A stretch of DNA of 64,000 nt, taken from positions 1 to 64,000 of the forward strand of contig CAZLYC010000008.1 in NCBI GenBank assembly GCA_964563755.1, read 5' to 3'. This document shows positions 23,801-30,535 of this stretch, piece after piece. The notes under the pieces are model-generated. The model was not told where the DNA came from. It searched no databases and saw only the letters and a program-made list of their open reading frames with translations. Numbering within the stretch: the stretch's first letter is position 1; each line of letters starts with the position of its first letter. Origin of the DNA: JABMQF01 sp964563755 (GTDB lineage Archaea; Nanobdellota; Nanobdellia; Woesearchaeales; UBA11576). The position numbers and the translations under genes are program-made.

Positions 23801-24624
23801 TGCGTGAGAGCATAAATTCATATCTTTGGAGGGTCGGCGTACGCACGATTGAGGATGCGGAGTCTGTCCTTGATAAGATGCTCATCAATGCTTATTCAAC
23901 AGAGTCCAGGAATTCTCTTCGTGACAGGATGGACCAGGCATGGATGGACGTTAAGTATCTCTCTGAGAAGCTTGATGACAGCACGACTACGAATGATGCT
24001 TTAAGAGGGCTTGCAGAGCAGAGGCGTGACCTCGCAGAGATAATATTCGAGGATGATATAGTGCGTGCCATTGGAGGCAGTCCGAAGACGCTTTACTCTT
24101 CACTGAGAAAATTGCGCAAGATACCTGATTCGAAGTTCGAGCAGGTGTACACAGATGTATACAAGTCACGCAACAAGGCAGAAGAGGATGTCGTCAAGTT
24201 CAGGGAGCAGGTCAACACTCATCTCAGCAGGAGGCTCAATGAGCTGAAGGGTTACATCTCGACTCTCATAAAGATAGATAGGACAGGATATTCACATATA
24301 GTCAGCGAGATAGAGCGAAAGGTCGTTGATATAGACGGAATGTATGATATGGAGCAGGTCGTAAAATACGAAGATAGGGTGAGAAGGCAGATACAGCAGA
24401 GCATTGACAGGGCATACAGGCTCACCGACCTGATACTTCTACAGCTTGATCCTGAGAACATAGCATACAACCGCATGNNNNNNNNNNCGGGTCTCTCCGA
24501 CACCTCCGCCTTCGAGGCCTACAACCGCATGGCCGAGAAGTTCTGGTCGAGGATAGAGCATCTTGGTTCAAGCATGAAGAACGGGATTAAGAAGAAATCA
24601 GGCTCTGGTCCAGAGAAGATATGA
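20848..24624 (+). CDS. Large bimodular protein: pseudokinase plus active Ser/Thr kinase
   Basis: About 1258 residues. A long helical N-terminal part (about 1-480) precedes a first kinase fold with LSHRGINLDNIF and IFGY in place of HRD and DFG (about residue 553), hence a pseudokinase. A second kinase (about 735-985) is complete: LGVGGTAVVYKG, VVVKKL, FRLEAEI, IVHRDISPGNILV, LADFGVAAI, YMSPEQFDG and TDIFSMGRVILKLLTGRSP. The last 260 residues are helical, probably coiled coil. A TTG at 20818 would overlap the upstream gene; ATG 20848 is preferred, but its ribosome site is weak. An assembly gap of 10 N at 24478-24487 interrupts the C-terminal part. Confidence 0.78.
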   Translation: MSRQNQADVEFISDVFSTLHESLGSDHYVSLPDYQGTAEEGTLLRRLSKEDTALLVCYRSEPEQVAAPFIVEVFPKKDVSHEFFSSMSPDVLGRLVLSHAARHTEETTLRSSIDSLLDSDSALNDKVGRSVEAALEKAGRLSDDKFMSCLRGSVGSAVLNYISESYEIALGKTLFDGLLKLFSKKRNRPATIKAMDALRKEYGASALVSDILKAKQLKESKHYQESKELKAKSLSSILSQNKDPVEKIVNELRLGGDLDDLSKEEQDQLSQQNEALRNSVRTTILEWYDFRSDELNADISDVISKIGLEKRWATSSNIIDKVDEIIRKYSEKAASVKDKKVNIEMGGGYLSKIFTEDNIAADFPAIINEVSSSLSSVKPVDGKALSGSVGSGDLYRTMMSIFSKTSAPDALTEAFVAESFSSALAKMLSRPVASEVLKSSLASKKEDLKSLVDDYVRFKARNSFSLRDGLFSAAKDVIFSDKYDFIMHSATGAFLNPGKVRDADGNEVEGDRKFSLVRLSDAMVAVAPSIPASIDLSYKLCDAVGHLHKRGLSHRGINLDNIFVSEDVDDLHIFGYNPEKKYVPSCYSIDSIKCHDVFSIASVLYTMIEGDVPFTSKDNSMILNEITSGKFRKKAKKMPAKIMKVISKAFRNAVAEADYSVEDFKADLVKASKRYPGMSYYAFKDFVIEVSAAHKAQLEYDLERMVDTPSLVSQRKKDVPVAHEEDSLSLTEIKVGNHLYTGLRRLGVGGTAVVYKGELDGFGYPVVVKKLRSISTTSEDERQRKEYVDSKFRLEAEISCRLQSPYVVKTVNFDPSMGVIVFEYISGLDLRDIFHLNGRMSEKEVLVATKWICNPLEEAHDKGIVHRDISPGNILVQKGFNRSKLADFGVAAIVEEYKKLGSGKTDYRVGVREYMSPEQFDGLPVSGKTDIFSMGRVILKLLTGRSPENLDLEQKELPVDSEILKLCRTATANSPHERFPSIGKMRESINSYLWRVGVRTIEDAESVLDKMLINAYSTESRNSLRDRMDQAWMDVKYLSEKLDDSTTTNDALRGLAEQRRDLAEIIFEDDIVRAIGGSPKTLYSSLRKLRKIPDSKFEQVYTDVYKSRNKAEEDVVKFREQVNTHLSRRLNELKGYISTLIKIDRTGYSHIVSEIERKVVDIDGMYDMEQVVKYEDRVRRQIQQSIDRAYRLTDLILLQLDPENIAYNRMXXXXGLSDTSAFEAYNRMAEKFWSRIEHLGSSMKNGIKKKSGSGPEKI
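24478..24487. other. Assembly gap (10 N)
   Basis: Ten N stand for an unknown number of bases. The 12-mer TACAACCGCATG occurs directly left of the gap (24466-24477) and again at 24520-24531 on the right. The segment after the gap uses GC-rich codons unlike its neighbourhood. The frame across the gap is assumed, not shown. Confidence 0.99.
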
Positions 24625-24679
24625 GTCTAATACGTCATTGATTAATAATAGAATAAGATAAAAATAACTTTATAAAAAA

Positions 24680-25144
24680 TTATTTTGAAGGCGCTTTCTT
24701 GTCTTCTTTCTTCGCAGGAGCTTCCTTTTTCGGAGCATCTTTCTTCTCTTTGTGCTCTTTCTTAGGCTCTTCTTTCTTATCTTCCTTGCTCTCCTTCTTT
24801 TCCTCGGGAGCGAGTTTCTCCTGTATCTTCCCTGCGAGTCCTTTAGGGACTTCCTTCTTCTCTTTCTTTTCCTTCTTCTTGAATTCAAAGCCGAAAAGCT
24901 CTGCCCTCACGACGTCGTCTTTCTCATCCCTGACAACTGTTACCTTGACATGGTGCGGCGGGTTCTGTATCCCGTTCTCCCATAGTTTCGTGTTAAGCAT
25001 CGGGCCTATTAGGACGTTCTTTGTCTTCATGTGCCTTTCTAGGAAGCTTCTCAATGCATTGACTGCCCTCTTCGTCCTCCTGTATTTAGGTGACTTGAGG
25101 TAGTGTTTCCTCAGCGGGATTATGTATGTTCTTTCGTCAGCCAT
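24680..25144 (-). CDS. rpl31e: Ribosomal protein L31e with acidic-basic C-terminal extension
   Basis: The first 90 residues are a standard large-subunit protein L31e (TYIIPLRKHYLK, KYRRTKRAVNALRSFLERHMK, NTKLWENGIQNPPHHVKVTVV). The remaining 60 residues form a Lys/Glu/Pro/Ala-rich tail (repeated KKEE, KKDAPKKEAPAKK) that is not part of the conserved family and is likely disordered. It is the third gene of the S19e-L39e-L31e operon and begins 7 nt after the L39e stop. The archaeal family is usually about 85-100 residues. Confidence 0.92.
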   Translation of the reverse strand: MADERTYIIPLRKHYLKSPKYRRTKRAVNALRSFLERHMKTKNVLIGPMLNTKLWENGIQNPPHHVKVTVVRDEKDDVVRAELFGFEFKKKEKKEKKEVPKGLAGKIQEKLAPEEKKESKEDKKEEPKKEHKEKKDAPKKEAPAKKEDKKAPSK

Positions 25145-25151
25145 TTTGTGA

Positions 25152-25325
25152 TCACGCCTTTGTCTTTATTCTCTTCCAGTGTCTCTTGACTTTTGTGTGT
25201 CGTCCTGGGTGGACCCTTCTGCCTTTGCCGTATTTCTTAGGCACTGTCCAGAATGGAGCCCACTTTGTCTGCCTGCCCAGTTTTGCAAGCCTGAGTTTCC
25301 TTGACTTGTGAATGTACTTTGCCAT
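25152..25325 (-). CDS. rpl39e: Ribosomal protein L39e
   Basis: This 57-residue, highly basic large-subunit protein lines the peptide exit tunnel. The sequence shows SRKLRLAKLGRQTKWAPFWT followed by a HPGRHTKVKRHWKRIKTKA end, matching the family pattern of RLAKL, aromatic PxW and the WRR-like terminus. It is too short to stand out as an open frame. ATG 25325 lies 7 nt after the S19e stop, and L31e follows after 7 nt. This S19e-L39e-L31e order is common in archaea. Confidence 0.92.
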   Translation of the reverse strand: MAKYIHKSRKLRLAKLGRQTKWAPFWTVPKKYGKGRRVHPGRHTKVKRHWKRIKTKA

Positions 25326-25332
25326 TTTGTGT

Positions 25333-25803
25333 TCACTCTGCTGGGGCTGGCTCTGCTGTTTTCTTCTTGAGCTCTGGCCCTTTGTAGATTTTCGCTGCTG
25401 CCTTGTCGAGCATTGAGATGCCTTTAGGAGTTATTATCCTTCCTTTGTGCACTCCTTTCTCACCTTTCTTGATGAGGCCTGCGGATTCTAGCTGTTGCAG
25501 CGCTTTTCTGAGTATGTTTCCTGACCCCTTGTAAGTGTGTTCCTTTTGGTGTCCTCGTCCTTTCCTTCCGCCGTATTTTGTCCTTAGCTTCTGGACTCCT
25601 ACCGGACCGAGTCTTGCCACGCTTCTGAGGACAGCTGCGCATCTTACATGCCACCAGTCCTGCCTCACAGGAGGTCTCTCTTTGTGTGTGCCAGTCTTGA
25701 CGAACTGCGCCCATGATGGGGGAGTTATCTGGCTCACTTGCTGCAGGTCTTTTGCCACCTGCTCTATAAGCTCATTTGCTGGAACGTCGTACATTGTCGG
25801 CAT
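25333..25803 (-). CDS. rps19e: Ribosomal protein S19e
   Basis: This small-subunit protein has a winged-helix fold. Signatures are YDVPANELIEQVAKDLQ, PPSWAQFVKTGTHKERPP, DWWHVRCAAVLRSVARLGPV, GVQKLRTKYGGRKGRGHQKE and QLESAGLIKK..KGRIITPKGISMLD. The length of 156 residues is normal. It is the first gene of the operon with L39e and L31e. On the minus strand its leader of about 75 nt holds three hairpins, and a TATA box (TTTATAAA, 25904-25911) precedes it. Confidence 0.95.
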   Translation of the reverse strand: MPTMYDVPANELIEQVAKDLQQVSQITPPSWAQFVKTGTHKERPPVRQDWWHVRCAAVLRSVARLGPVGVQKLRTKYGGRKGRGHQKEHTYKGSGNILRKALQQLESAGLIKKGEKGVHKGRIITPKGISMLDKAAAKIYKGPELKKKTAEPAPAE

Positions 25804-25825
25804 TCTTATCCACCTTGTATTTTCC

Positions 25826-25877
25826 GCCTTTTCAGGCTACATTGGCAACTTAGTTGCCAGAAACCCGTTAAACGGGT
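25826..25877 (-). promoter_or_regulatory. Three-hairpin 5' leader of the S19e operon
   Basis: In minus-strand order there are three compact hairpins: ACCCGTT-T-AACGGGT (25863-25877), TGGCAAC-TAA-GTTGCCA (25843-25859) and GCCT-GAAA-AGGC with a GAAA tetraloop (25826-25837). They fill the leader between the expected start (near 25880) and the S19e ATG at 25803. A role in autoregulation or mRNA stability is an inference. Confidence 0.45.
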
Positions 25878-25941
25878 CATTCTTCTAAAGAAAAAACAGG
25901 TTGTTTATAAAAGTTACGTGCATGATGCGTTTAAATACAAA

Positions 25942-25959
25942 TGCTGCCTAGCGAGCATC
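25942..25959 (+). repeat. Half copy (5' arm) of the recurrent structured element, copy C
   Basis: The sequence TGCTGCCTAGCGAGCATC matches copy B with one difference (TGCCGC versus TGCTGC) and shares CCTAGCGAGCATC exactly with copies A and B. I found no matching 3' arm nearby, so this is a decayed or truncated copy, located between the S19e promoter and the end of the minus-strand kinase gene. Confidence 0.5.
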
Positions 25960-25989
25960 AAAAGCAAGTTCTAAGAAAATAATCTCTAT

Positions 25990-27018
25990 TCAATATTTCC
26001 TTATCAATCCGTTCCCTATTGTCCTGCCTGTCATGAGATCTATCTGAGGTATGATTTTCGGGTGTAGGTTGAACATCCTGGAGAATTCATTGAGCCGTCT
26101 TATCAGATGGTCTGCATCTATCCTTTCGTCAGGGTCTTCTCTTGTCATGTCTTCTATTATCCTGTTGAACATGTAAGGGAGATTGTTGTTGTATGCGGAT
26201 TCTATCGCCTTTTTTGCGGTCTTGCCTGGCTCCCTGAAAAGTCCGCTTAGGTCATCAGGCTTCATGATGCCTGTCAAAGCGACTCTTGCGTAGCAGAGTC
26301 CTAGTGAGTATATGTCTGACTTGTGGGAGAATACTTTTTCGTATTTCTTGAGTTCTTTCTCTGTCGGGACGTTGTGCTTTTCCTGCCGTGCAGCAAGTAT
26401 CTCGGGAGCTGCGTAGCTCGGCGTGTAAGACCTCAGGCATTTCTTCTTTATTGCAGGATGCGTCGCGCCGGCGAAGTCTATCAGTTTTATCGAGGAATAT
26501 CTCATGTCTTCAGGGTCTGTCGTGCCCATGAAATGTGATACTTTTATGTCGCCGTGCACAACTCCTTCTTGCTTCATGTACTGCAGTGCTTTGGCAGATT
26601 CGAGCGCAAAGAAGATTATGCCTTCGATGTTTGGCTTTCTGCTTATTATCTCGTGCACTTGGTACGGCAGGTATTCAAAAGCTGCGAAAAGCGTGTTTTT
26701 TCTGCGGAATGCAGGGTAAGACTTCACAATGTTTGGATGGTCAAGTTTTGCAGTTATGTTCGCTTCGTGTCTAAGTATCTTTTCAAGGTCAGTTTTCAGA
26801 TTAGGATATGTTGGGTTGGAGTATTTCAGCACGCGGTCATCATTTTCCTGCATGTAGATTGCGTCTCTTACTAGGAATAGTGGCTGTATGCTGTCCTTGT
26901 CGTTCCTTTGCATCCTTTCTGCAGAAGCTCTTGAGAAGCCGAATACTATGTAGTCTCCTATCTCATCTCCTTCTCTGATAGGATTGCTTATAGGATTAAC
27001 TCTTGATTTATCTCCCAT
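25990..27018 (-). CDS. Protein kinase-like protein with altered catalytic loop
   Basis: This 342-residue protein has a kinase fold: RVLKYS (ATP lysine, about residue 65), ILRHEANITAKLDHPNIV (helix C), VVHGDIKVSHFM (catalytic loop about 155; HGD in place of HRD, and His where the Mg-binding Asn is usual), KLIDFAGA (DFA), SYAAPEILA and SDIYSLGLCYARVALTG. Asp and Lys of the loop remain, so activity is possible but uncertain. ATG 27018 is chosen: the longer frame begins with TTG at 27042, only 10 nt from the TATA box, and AAGGA lies just upstream of the ATG. It is driven by an extended promoter. Confidence 0.75.
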   Translation of the reverse strand: MGDKSRVNPISNPIREGDEIGDYIVFGFSRASAERMQRNDKDSIQPLFLVRDAIYMQENDDRVLKYSNPTYPNLKTDLEKILRHEANITAKLDHPNIVKSYPAFRRKNTLFAAFEYLPYQVHEIISRKPNIEGIIFFALESAKALQYMKQEGVVHGDIKVSHFMGTTDPEDMRYSSIKLIDFAGATHPAIKKKCLRSYTPSYAAPEILAARQEKHNVPTEKELKKYEKVFSHKSDIYSLGLCYARVALTGIMKPDDLSGLFREPGKTAKKAIESAYNNNLPYMFNRIIEDMTREDPDERIDADHLIRRLNEFSRMFNLHPKIIPQIDLMTGRTIGNGLIRKY

Positions 27019-27051
27019 TTCCTTGCCCGGACTATTATTCAAAGTTTCCCC

Positions 27052-27080
27052 TTTATAAGCTTTTCTCTTTTTAATTACTT
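27052..27080 (-). promoter_or_regulatory. Extended promoter of minus-strand kinase gene
   Basis: Minus-strand AAGTAATT (27073-27080), an A-rich stretch with GAGAAAA, then CTTATAAA (27052-27059). The AGT element begins 20 nt before the TATA box, as in the other copies. Confidence 0.5.
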
Positions 27081-27135
27081 TTTAGTGGTTAATATTCTGT
27101 TGTATTGTTAACCATATGTAAAAATTGCCACTTTT

Positions 27136-27164
27136 AAGTAATGAAAATCGTAATATTTTTATAC
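27136..27164 (+). promoter_or_regulatory. Extended promoter of the 27.2-kb orphan gene
   Basis: AAGTAATG at 27136-27143 is followed by GAAAATCGTAATA and TTTTATAC at 27157-27164, with the same 20-nt spacing. The leader to ATG 27238 would be about 50 nt. It faces away from the kinase promoter at 27052, in a 220-nt divergent spacer. Confidence 0.45.
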
Positions 27165-27237
27165 TACTTTGATAAAAAAGTATCTGTTTCAATAATTTTT
27201 CAATTCAGCACATCTTAATCTAATCAGGGGCGATAAA

Positions 27238-28593
27238 ATGGTAATACAATTGAAATTAGAACAGATAACTCAGGTCATACCTCCGGATGAGAAACACTGG
27301 AATGAAAATTATAAGTTTGAGGTTGAGATAGCTGGTGAGAAAATAAAATACGTTTTCTGCCCACAAACCTTCCTTGACAGGCATGGTAATGGTTCTAAGC
27401 TAGGTTACTCAACTGACGGAAGGGATGGCGAAAGGATGATATTCGTAGCGAAGAACCTGCATTACGCGCAGGTGCCTTTTGTAGCGCTTTACTTGTTCTA
27501 CCAAGGTCTTGAGAATGGTGAGCTTAACAAACGGTTCGGCGATCAGGTCAATAAGTTTAGGTCTATAGAATTAAATGAAATACTTCTAGGCACAGCGCTA
27601 GGACATGCAACTGAATTCCTGCGCGTAGAGGAGATGTCTGGTCTCATAAACAGATTCAAGGAAGAACCTTCATATAACTTGAGCATAAGAGAGATCATGC
27701 TTAAAGACATAATTGAGAGCTATATTTCTGGTCAAGAAGTTAAATCCATTGTAATATCTGATGATGCCGGAAGGAAACTATATACTGAAAGAGCTGCAGA
27801 ATATGCGATATCTCATCATTTCAACAAGTACACAAGACGATCCAGAAACCTGAGTAAACTTGTGCAAAATACTAGTTTTGGTGAACGTGAGTTCGGCGCT
27901 TATGTTGTTCATTGCGAGTATGCTTATACAACAATAAAGGAAGATAAGAGTTTACGTGACAATCTTCCAGCAGTTATAAAATTTCTTGATGCGCTGCGTG
28001 AGTTGGAACCAGGTACGGAGGTAGAGATAGGTCCTCAGGAGAGCAAGATACTCTACGCGGTTGTCGAGGGCAGAGAGAAATCAAGGACTGTCCCAGTACT
28101 ATTCAGACCTTCATCAGAAGTTGGCAAGAATTTAATTGTAATCAGAAATGCTGCTAAGAGGGATTTGACTGCACTAACTAATAGGCTTAGGTATGACCTA
28201 GAACAGGATCGAAAAGATGTGTGCAGGATGTTAGAAGGTATAGATACTATCGTAAAGAGAGTTGGCGAAGGCGATACTGATGCAAGAACAAAACTGCAGA
28301 CAGTTATTGAAACGTATTTCAGCGGTACTGAAGCTCTTGTTCCTGTGTCACATCAGGCGCAGGCAGTTGAATCTATGACTGCTAACCTTCAAACAAGGAA
28401 GACAGACCTTGAGCAGATATTGACAAGAGCTCCTGATGATGTCGTAGATTTAACGAATGCTCTGCACGCTAAGAAATATCTTGAACGGCTTGGTATGGAT
28501 ACTGAAAAGGTGAATGCGCTCATATCATCCCTTGTCAAGAATAGGACAGAAACATTTAAACAGAATGTGGATACTAACCTAAAACTCGCTTGA
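27238..28593 (+). CDS. Hypothetical soluble protein
   Basis: I do not recognise this 451-residue protein. The N-terminal half is alpha/beta (KFEVEIAGEKIKYVFCPQTF), the middle has a helical repeat-like part, and the last 150 residues are helical and charged (RLRYDLEQDRKDVCRMLEGI, KYLERLGMDTEKVNALISSL). No membrane segment or catalytic motif is evident. GGGGCG before ATG 27238 can serve as ribosome binding site. It lies between a kinase gene and the convergent J-domain gene, and shares their extended promoter type. Confidence 0.62.
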   Translation: MVIQLKLEQITQVIPPDEKHWNENYKFEVEIAGEKIKYVFCPQTFLDRHGNGSKLGYSTDGRDGERMIFVAKNLHYAQVPFVALYLFYQGLENGELNKRFGDQVNKFRSIELNEILLGTALGHATEFLRVEEMSGLINRFKEEPSYNLSIREIMLKDIIESYISGQEVKSIVISDDAGRKLYTERAAEYAISHHFNKYTRRSRNLSKLVQNTSFGEREFGAYVVHCEYAYTTIKEDKSLRDNLPAVIKFLDALRELEPGTEVEIGPQESKILYAVVEGREKSRTVPVLFRPSSEVGKNLIVIRNAAKRDLTALTNRLRYDLEQDRKDVCRMLEGIDTIVKRVGEGDTDARTKLQTVIETYFSGTEALVPVSHQAQAVESMTANLQTRKTDLEQILTRAPDDVVDLTNALHAKKYLERLGMDTEKVNALISSLVKNRTETFKQNVDTNLKLA

Positions 28594-28624
28594 AAATATT
28601 TTTCTTTTCACTTTTTGATAATCG

Positions 28625-30334
28625 TCAAGATGTGTATATCAAGAGGAGGCGGTCCACATCTGCGCTGCTCATCTTGGCCTGTGGAATTTTTTCTTCTTTT
28701 CTTCCTCTTCTTATCTCTTCTAAGAAATGGTATGCTTCTTTCTGCTTGTAGCTAAGTCCGGTCTCATCGGCAGGTTTTCTTTGTCTGTGCCTGAAGATGT
28801 TGCTCTTCCTGTATCCTTGCAGGAATTGCTCCAGACCTGTTATGTTCATTTCTACAATCTCTTTCCCTGCATAAGCAGCATATTTCACGGGAAGTTTTAT
28901 TATTCCGGGGTATGTCTCGACTTCCTCGTTTCTGCCTATCTTGAGTTGATTTAGTGCCTCCATTGCCTTTCTGAATGCGTCTCGGTTGTCGATATAAAAT
29001 TGCAAGTAATCGTTGAATGTATTTAGCCATTCCTCTTCAGGTTTACCATATTCGCTGCTTATGTAGCCAACGCACCCCGCAGCTATATCTTCTGAAAACT
29101 CACATGCCTTTTTGAGAGATGCTTTAGGTACTGTTGCAGCTATGCCTTCAAGGAAACAAGTATACGCTTTCAAAGTCCTGAGTGTGCCAAATCTGGTGCT
29201 GCGATTAAGGCTTATGCTGTCTAGTATATTCATTAATGACAGCACATCTTCGGTATCATAACCTGTCTTTTTCTTAAAATCGTCTATGTGGTCGATGAAT
29301 TCGCAGTATCTTTCCTTAAAACCGTGGTTTATCACTTTCAGGAATGAAGATTTTATTGCGAGTATAGGCATACTTAACATCTCTTCTGAAGTAGACGGAG
29401 TGTACCTTTCTAGAAGTGGGGGGATTATTTGTGAAATTATGTCGCATTGTTCGGTGAACGATATGGTGGGGACAGAATTCTTAAATACGATATTTGCAAT
29501 ATTCATCAAAGCAGGGATGTTGTTCTTTGTTGTATGAGGAACCAGAGCCCTGTACAGTTCAGAGAAACCCTCTCTGTCATCAGCAAGTATTGCTCTTGTG
29601 AAAGCTGCTGCAACAAGCATTTGCTCTTGTGTCTTTGCTTCAGAAAGGATTTCTGCTATATCTAGCGTATCGGTCTTACTCCATTGGTTGTTCTTTTGTA
29701 GGAGCTGGGCGTATACGATTGACTCAGCAAACCTTTCTATAGTGATTTTTTCAGTGATTGTCCTTGCGCGGTCAATATGTTCTGAATTTATTTTTGAATA
29801 TGTTTTTCGTAAAATATCTTCAATACCATATTTATTGCCGAACAAAGAAGATATTGTGTGCATTCTCTTGACGCTTTCATAATATGCTATGTTTATTTTA
29901 GTCTCTATTGTTGAGCCCACTCCTGATTTAGTTCCGGATAATAGCACTTCAAGAAGAGGGACAACTGGTTCATTGATGTTGACAGAATCATATGTTTTGT
30001 AGGAGGGTACATGAATTTTATTTATCTCTGACATGCGTTCAGCCATCTCTTCGAAACGATCTTTTACTGTTCTTTTTCTTATTGGTTCGTGGTTTACGAA
30101 GGTTGGAGTGCTGTCCTCTTTCATTGCATTTTGTATTGTTCTAAAAGCAGTATCTACGTTCTTGAACCTCTCAGTAAACTCTTCGCGTGTTTTTTTATCT
30201 TCAAGTTCATGTTTATCTGGATGGTATAGAAGTGCTAATTTCCTATATCTTGCCTTGACTACATCAAAAGGTGAATCTGGGTCGAGTCCTAGAATCTCAA
30301 AGTACGCATTTAATTCAGGTCTATCTAAATTCAT
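28625..30334 (-). CDS. J-domain (DnaJ-like) protein with long helical C-terminal part
   Basis: Residues 8-70 form a J domain, which stimulates Hsp70 ATPase: AYFEILGLDPDSPFDVVKARYRKLA then the invariant HPD at 38-40. The rest of the 569 residues is predicted helical and unrecognised, without the Gly/Phe or zinc regions of classical DnaJ. It is therefore a specialised co-chaperone or a regulator rather than the housekeeping DnaJ. The extended promoter at 30359-30386 drives it. It is convergent with the 27.2-kb orphan, 31 nt apart. Confidence 0.78.
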   Translation of the reverse strand: MNLDRPELNAYFEILGLDPDSPFDVVKARYRKLALLYHPDKHELEDKKTREEFTERFKNVDTAFRTIQNAMKEDSTPTFVNHEPIRKRTVKDRFEEMAERMSEINKIHVPSYKTYDSVNINEPVVPLLEVLLSGTKSGVGSTIETKINIAYYESVKRMHTISSLFGNKYGIEDILRKTYSKINSEHIDRARTITEKITIERFAESIVYAQLLQKNNQWSKTDTLDIAEILSEAKTQEQMLVAAAFTRAILADDREGFSELYRALVPHTTKNNIPALMNIANIVFKNSVPTISFTEQCDIISQIIPPLLERYTPSTSEEMLSMPILAIKSSFLKVINHGFKERYCEFIDHIDDFKKKTGYDTEDVLSLMNILDSISLNRSTRFGTLRTLKAYTCFLEGIAATVPKASLKKACEFSEDIAAGCVGYISSEYGKPEEEWLNTFNDYLQFYIDNRDAFRKAMEALNQLKIGRNEEVETYPGIIKLPVKYAAYAGKEIVEMNITGLEQFLQGYRKSNIFRHRQRKPADETGLSYKQKEAYHFLEEIRRGRKEEKIPQAKMSSADVDRLLLIYTS

Positions 30335-30358
30335 TTTATTAATTTATCATCGTTTCCA

Positions 30359-30386
30359 TTTATAAACATTTCGTTTTGTAATCACT
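30359..30386 (-). promoter_or_regulatory. Extended promoter of the J-domain gene
   Basis: On the minus strand AGTGATTAC (30378-30386), then AAAACGAAA and TTTATAAA (30359-30366); the spacing between starts is 20 nt. The expected start is about 30340, close to ATG 30334, so the mRNA is nearly leaderless. Confidence 0.6.
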
Positions 30387-30390
30387 GAAA

Positions 30391-30411
30391 AGTAACTAAA
30401 ACATTTATAAA
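30391..30411 (+). promoter_or_regulatory. Shorter variant of the extended promoter
   Basis: AGTAAC at 30391-30396, AAAACA, then TTTATAAA at 30404-30411. The spacing is 13 nt, not 20. It faces the helicase gene but lies 125 nt before it; a second TATA-like TATTTAAA at about 30487 is nearer. A similar 13-nt version occurs at 33591-33611. Confidence 0.35.
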
Positions 30412-30535
30412 CAAGATATTCCTTTTTCAGGTCATTTTTCAGTCGTTTAGCCTGCACCCACCCTACTGGACAGTCCTGGATAAACTATTTAAAGAGTCTT
30501 CCGGGAATGAATAATGGAGCTTTTGAAGTATTGCG

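Noticed and set aside
16704..24624. Antiphage defence island interpretation of the kinase cluster
   Set aside because: No nuclease, toxin, transposase or integrase lies near it, and housekeeping genes flank it on both sides; signalling is the simpler reading.
24670..25103. Plus-strand ORFs opposite L31e
   Set aside because: They are Ser/Phe-rich antisense translations of the Lys/Glu-rich tail codons.
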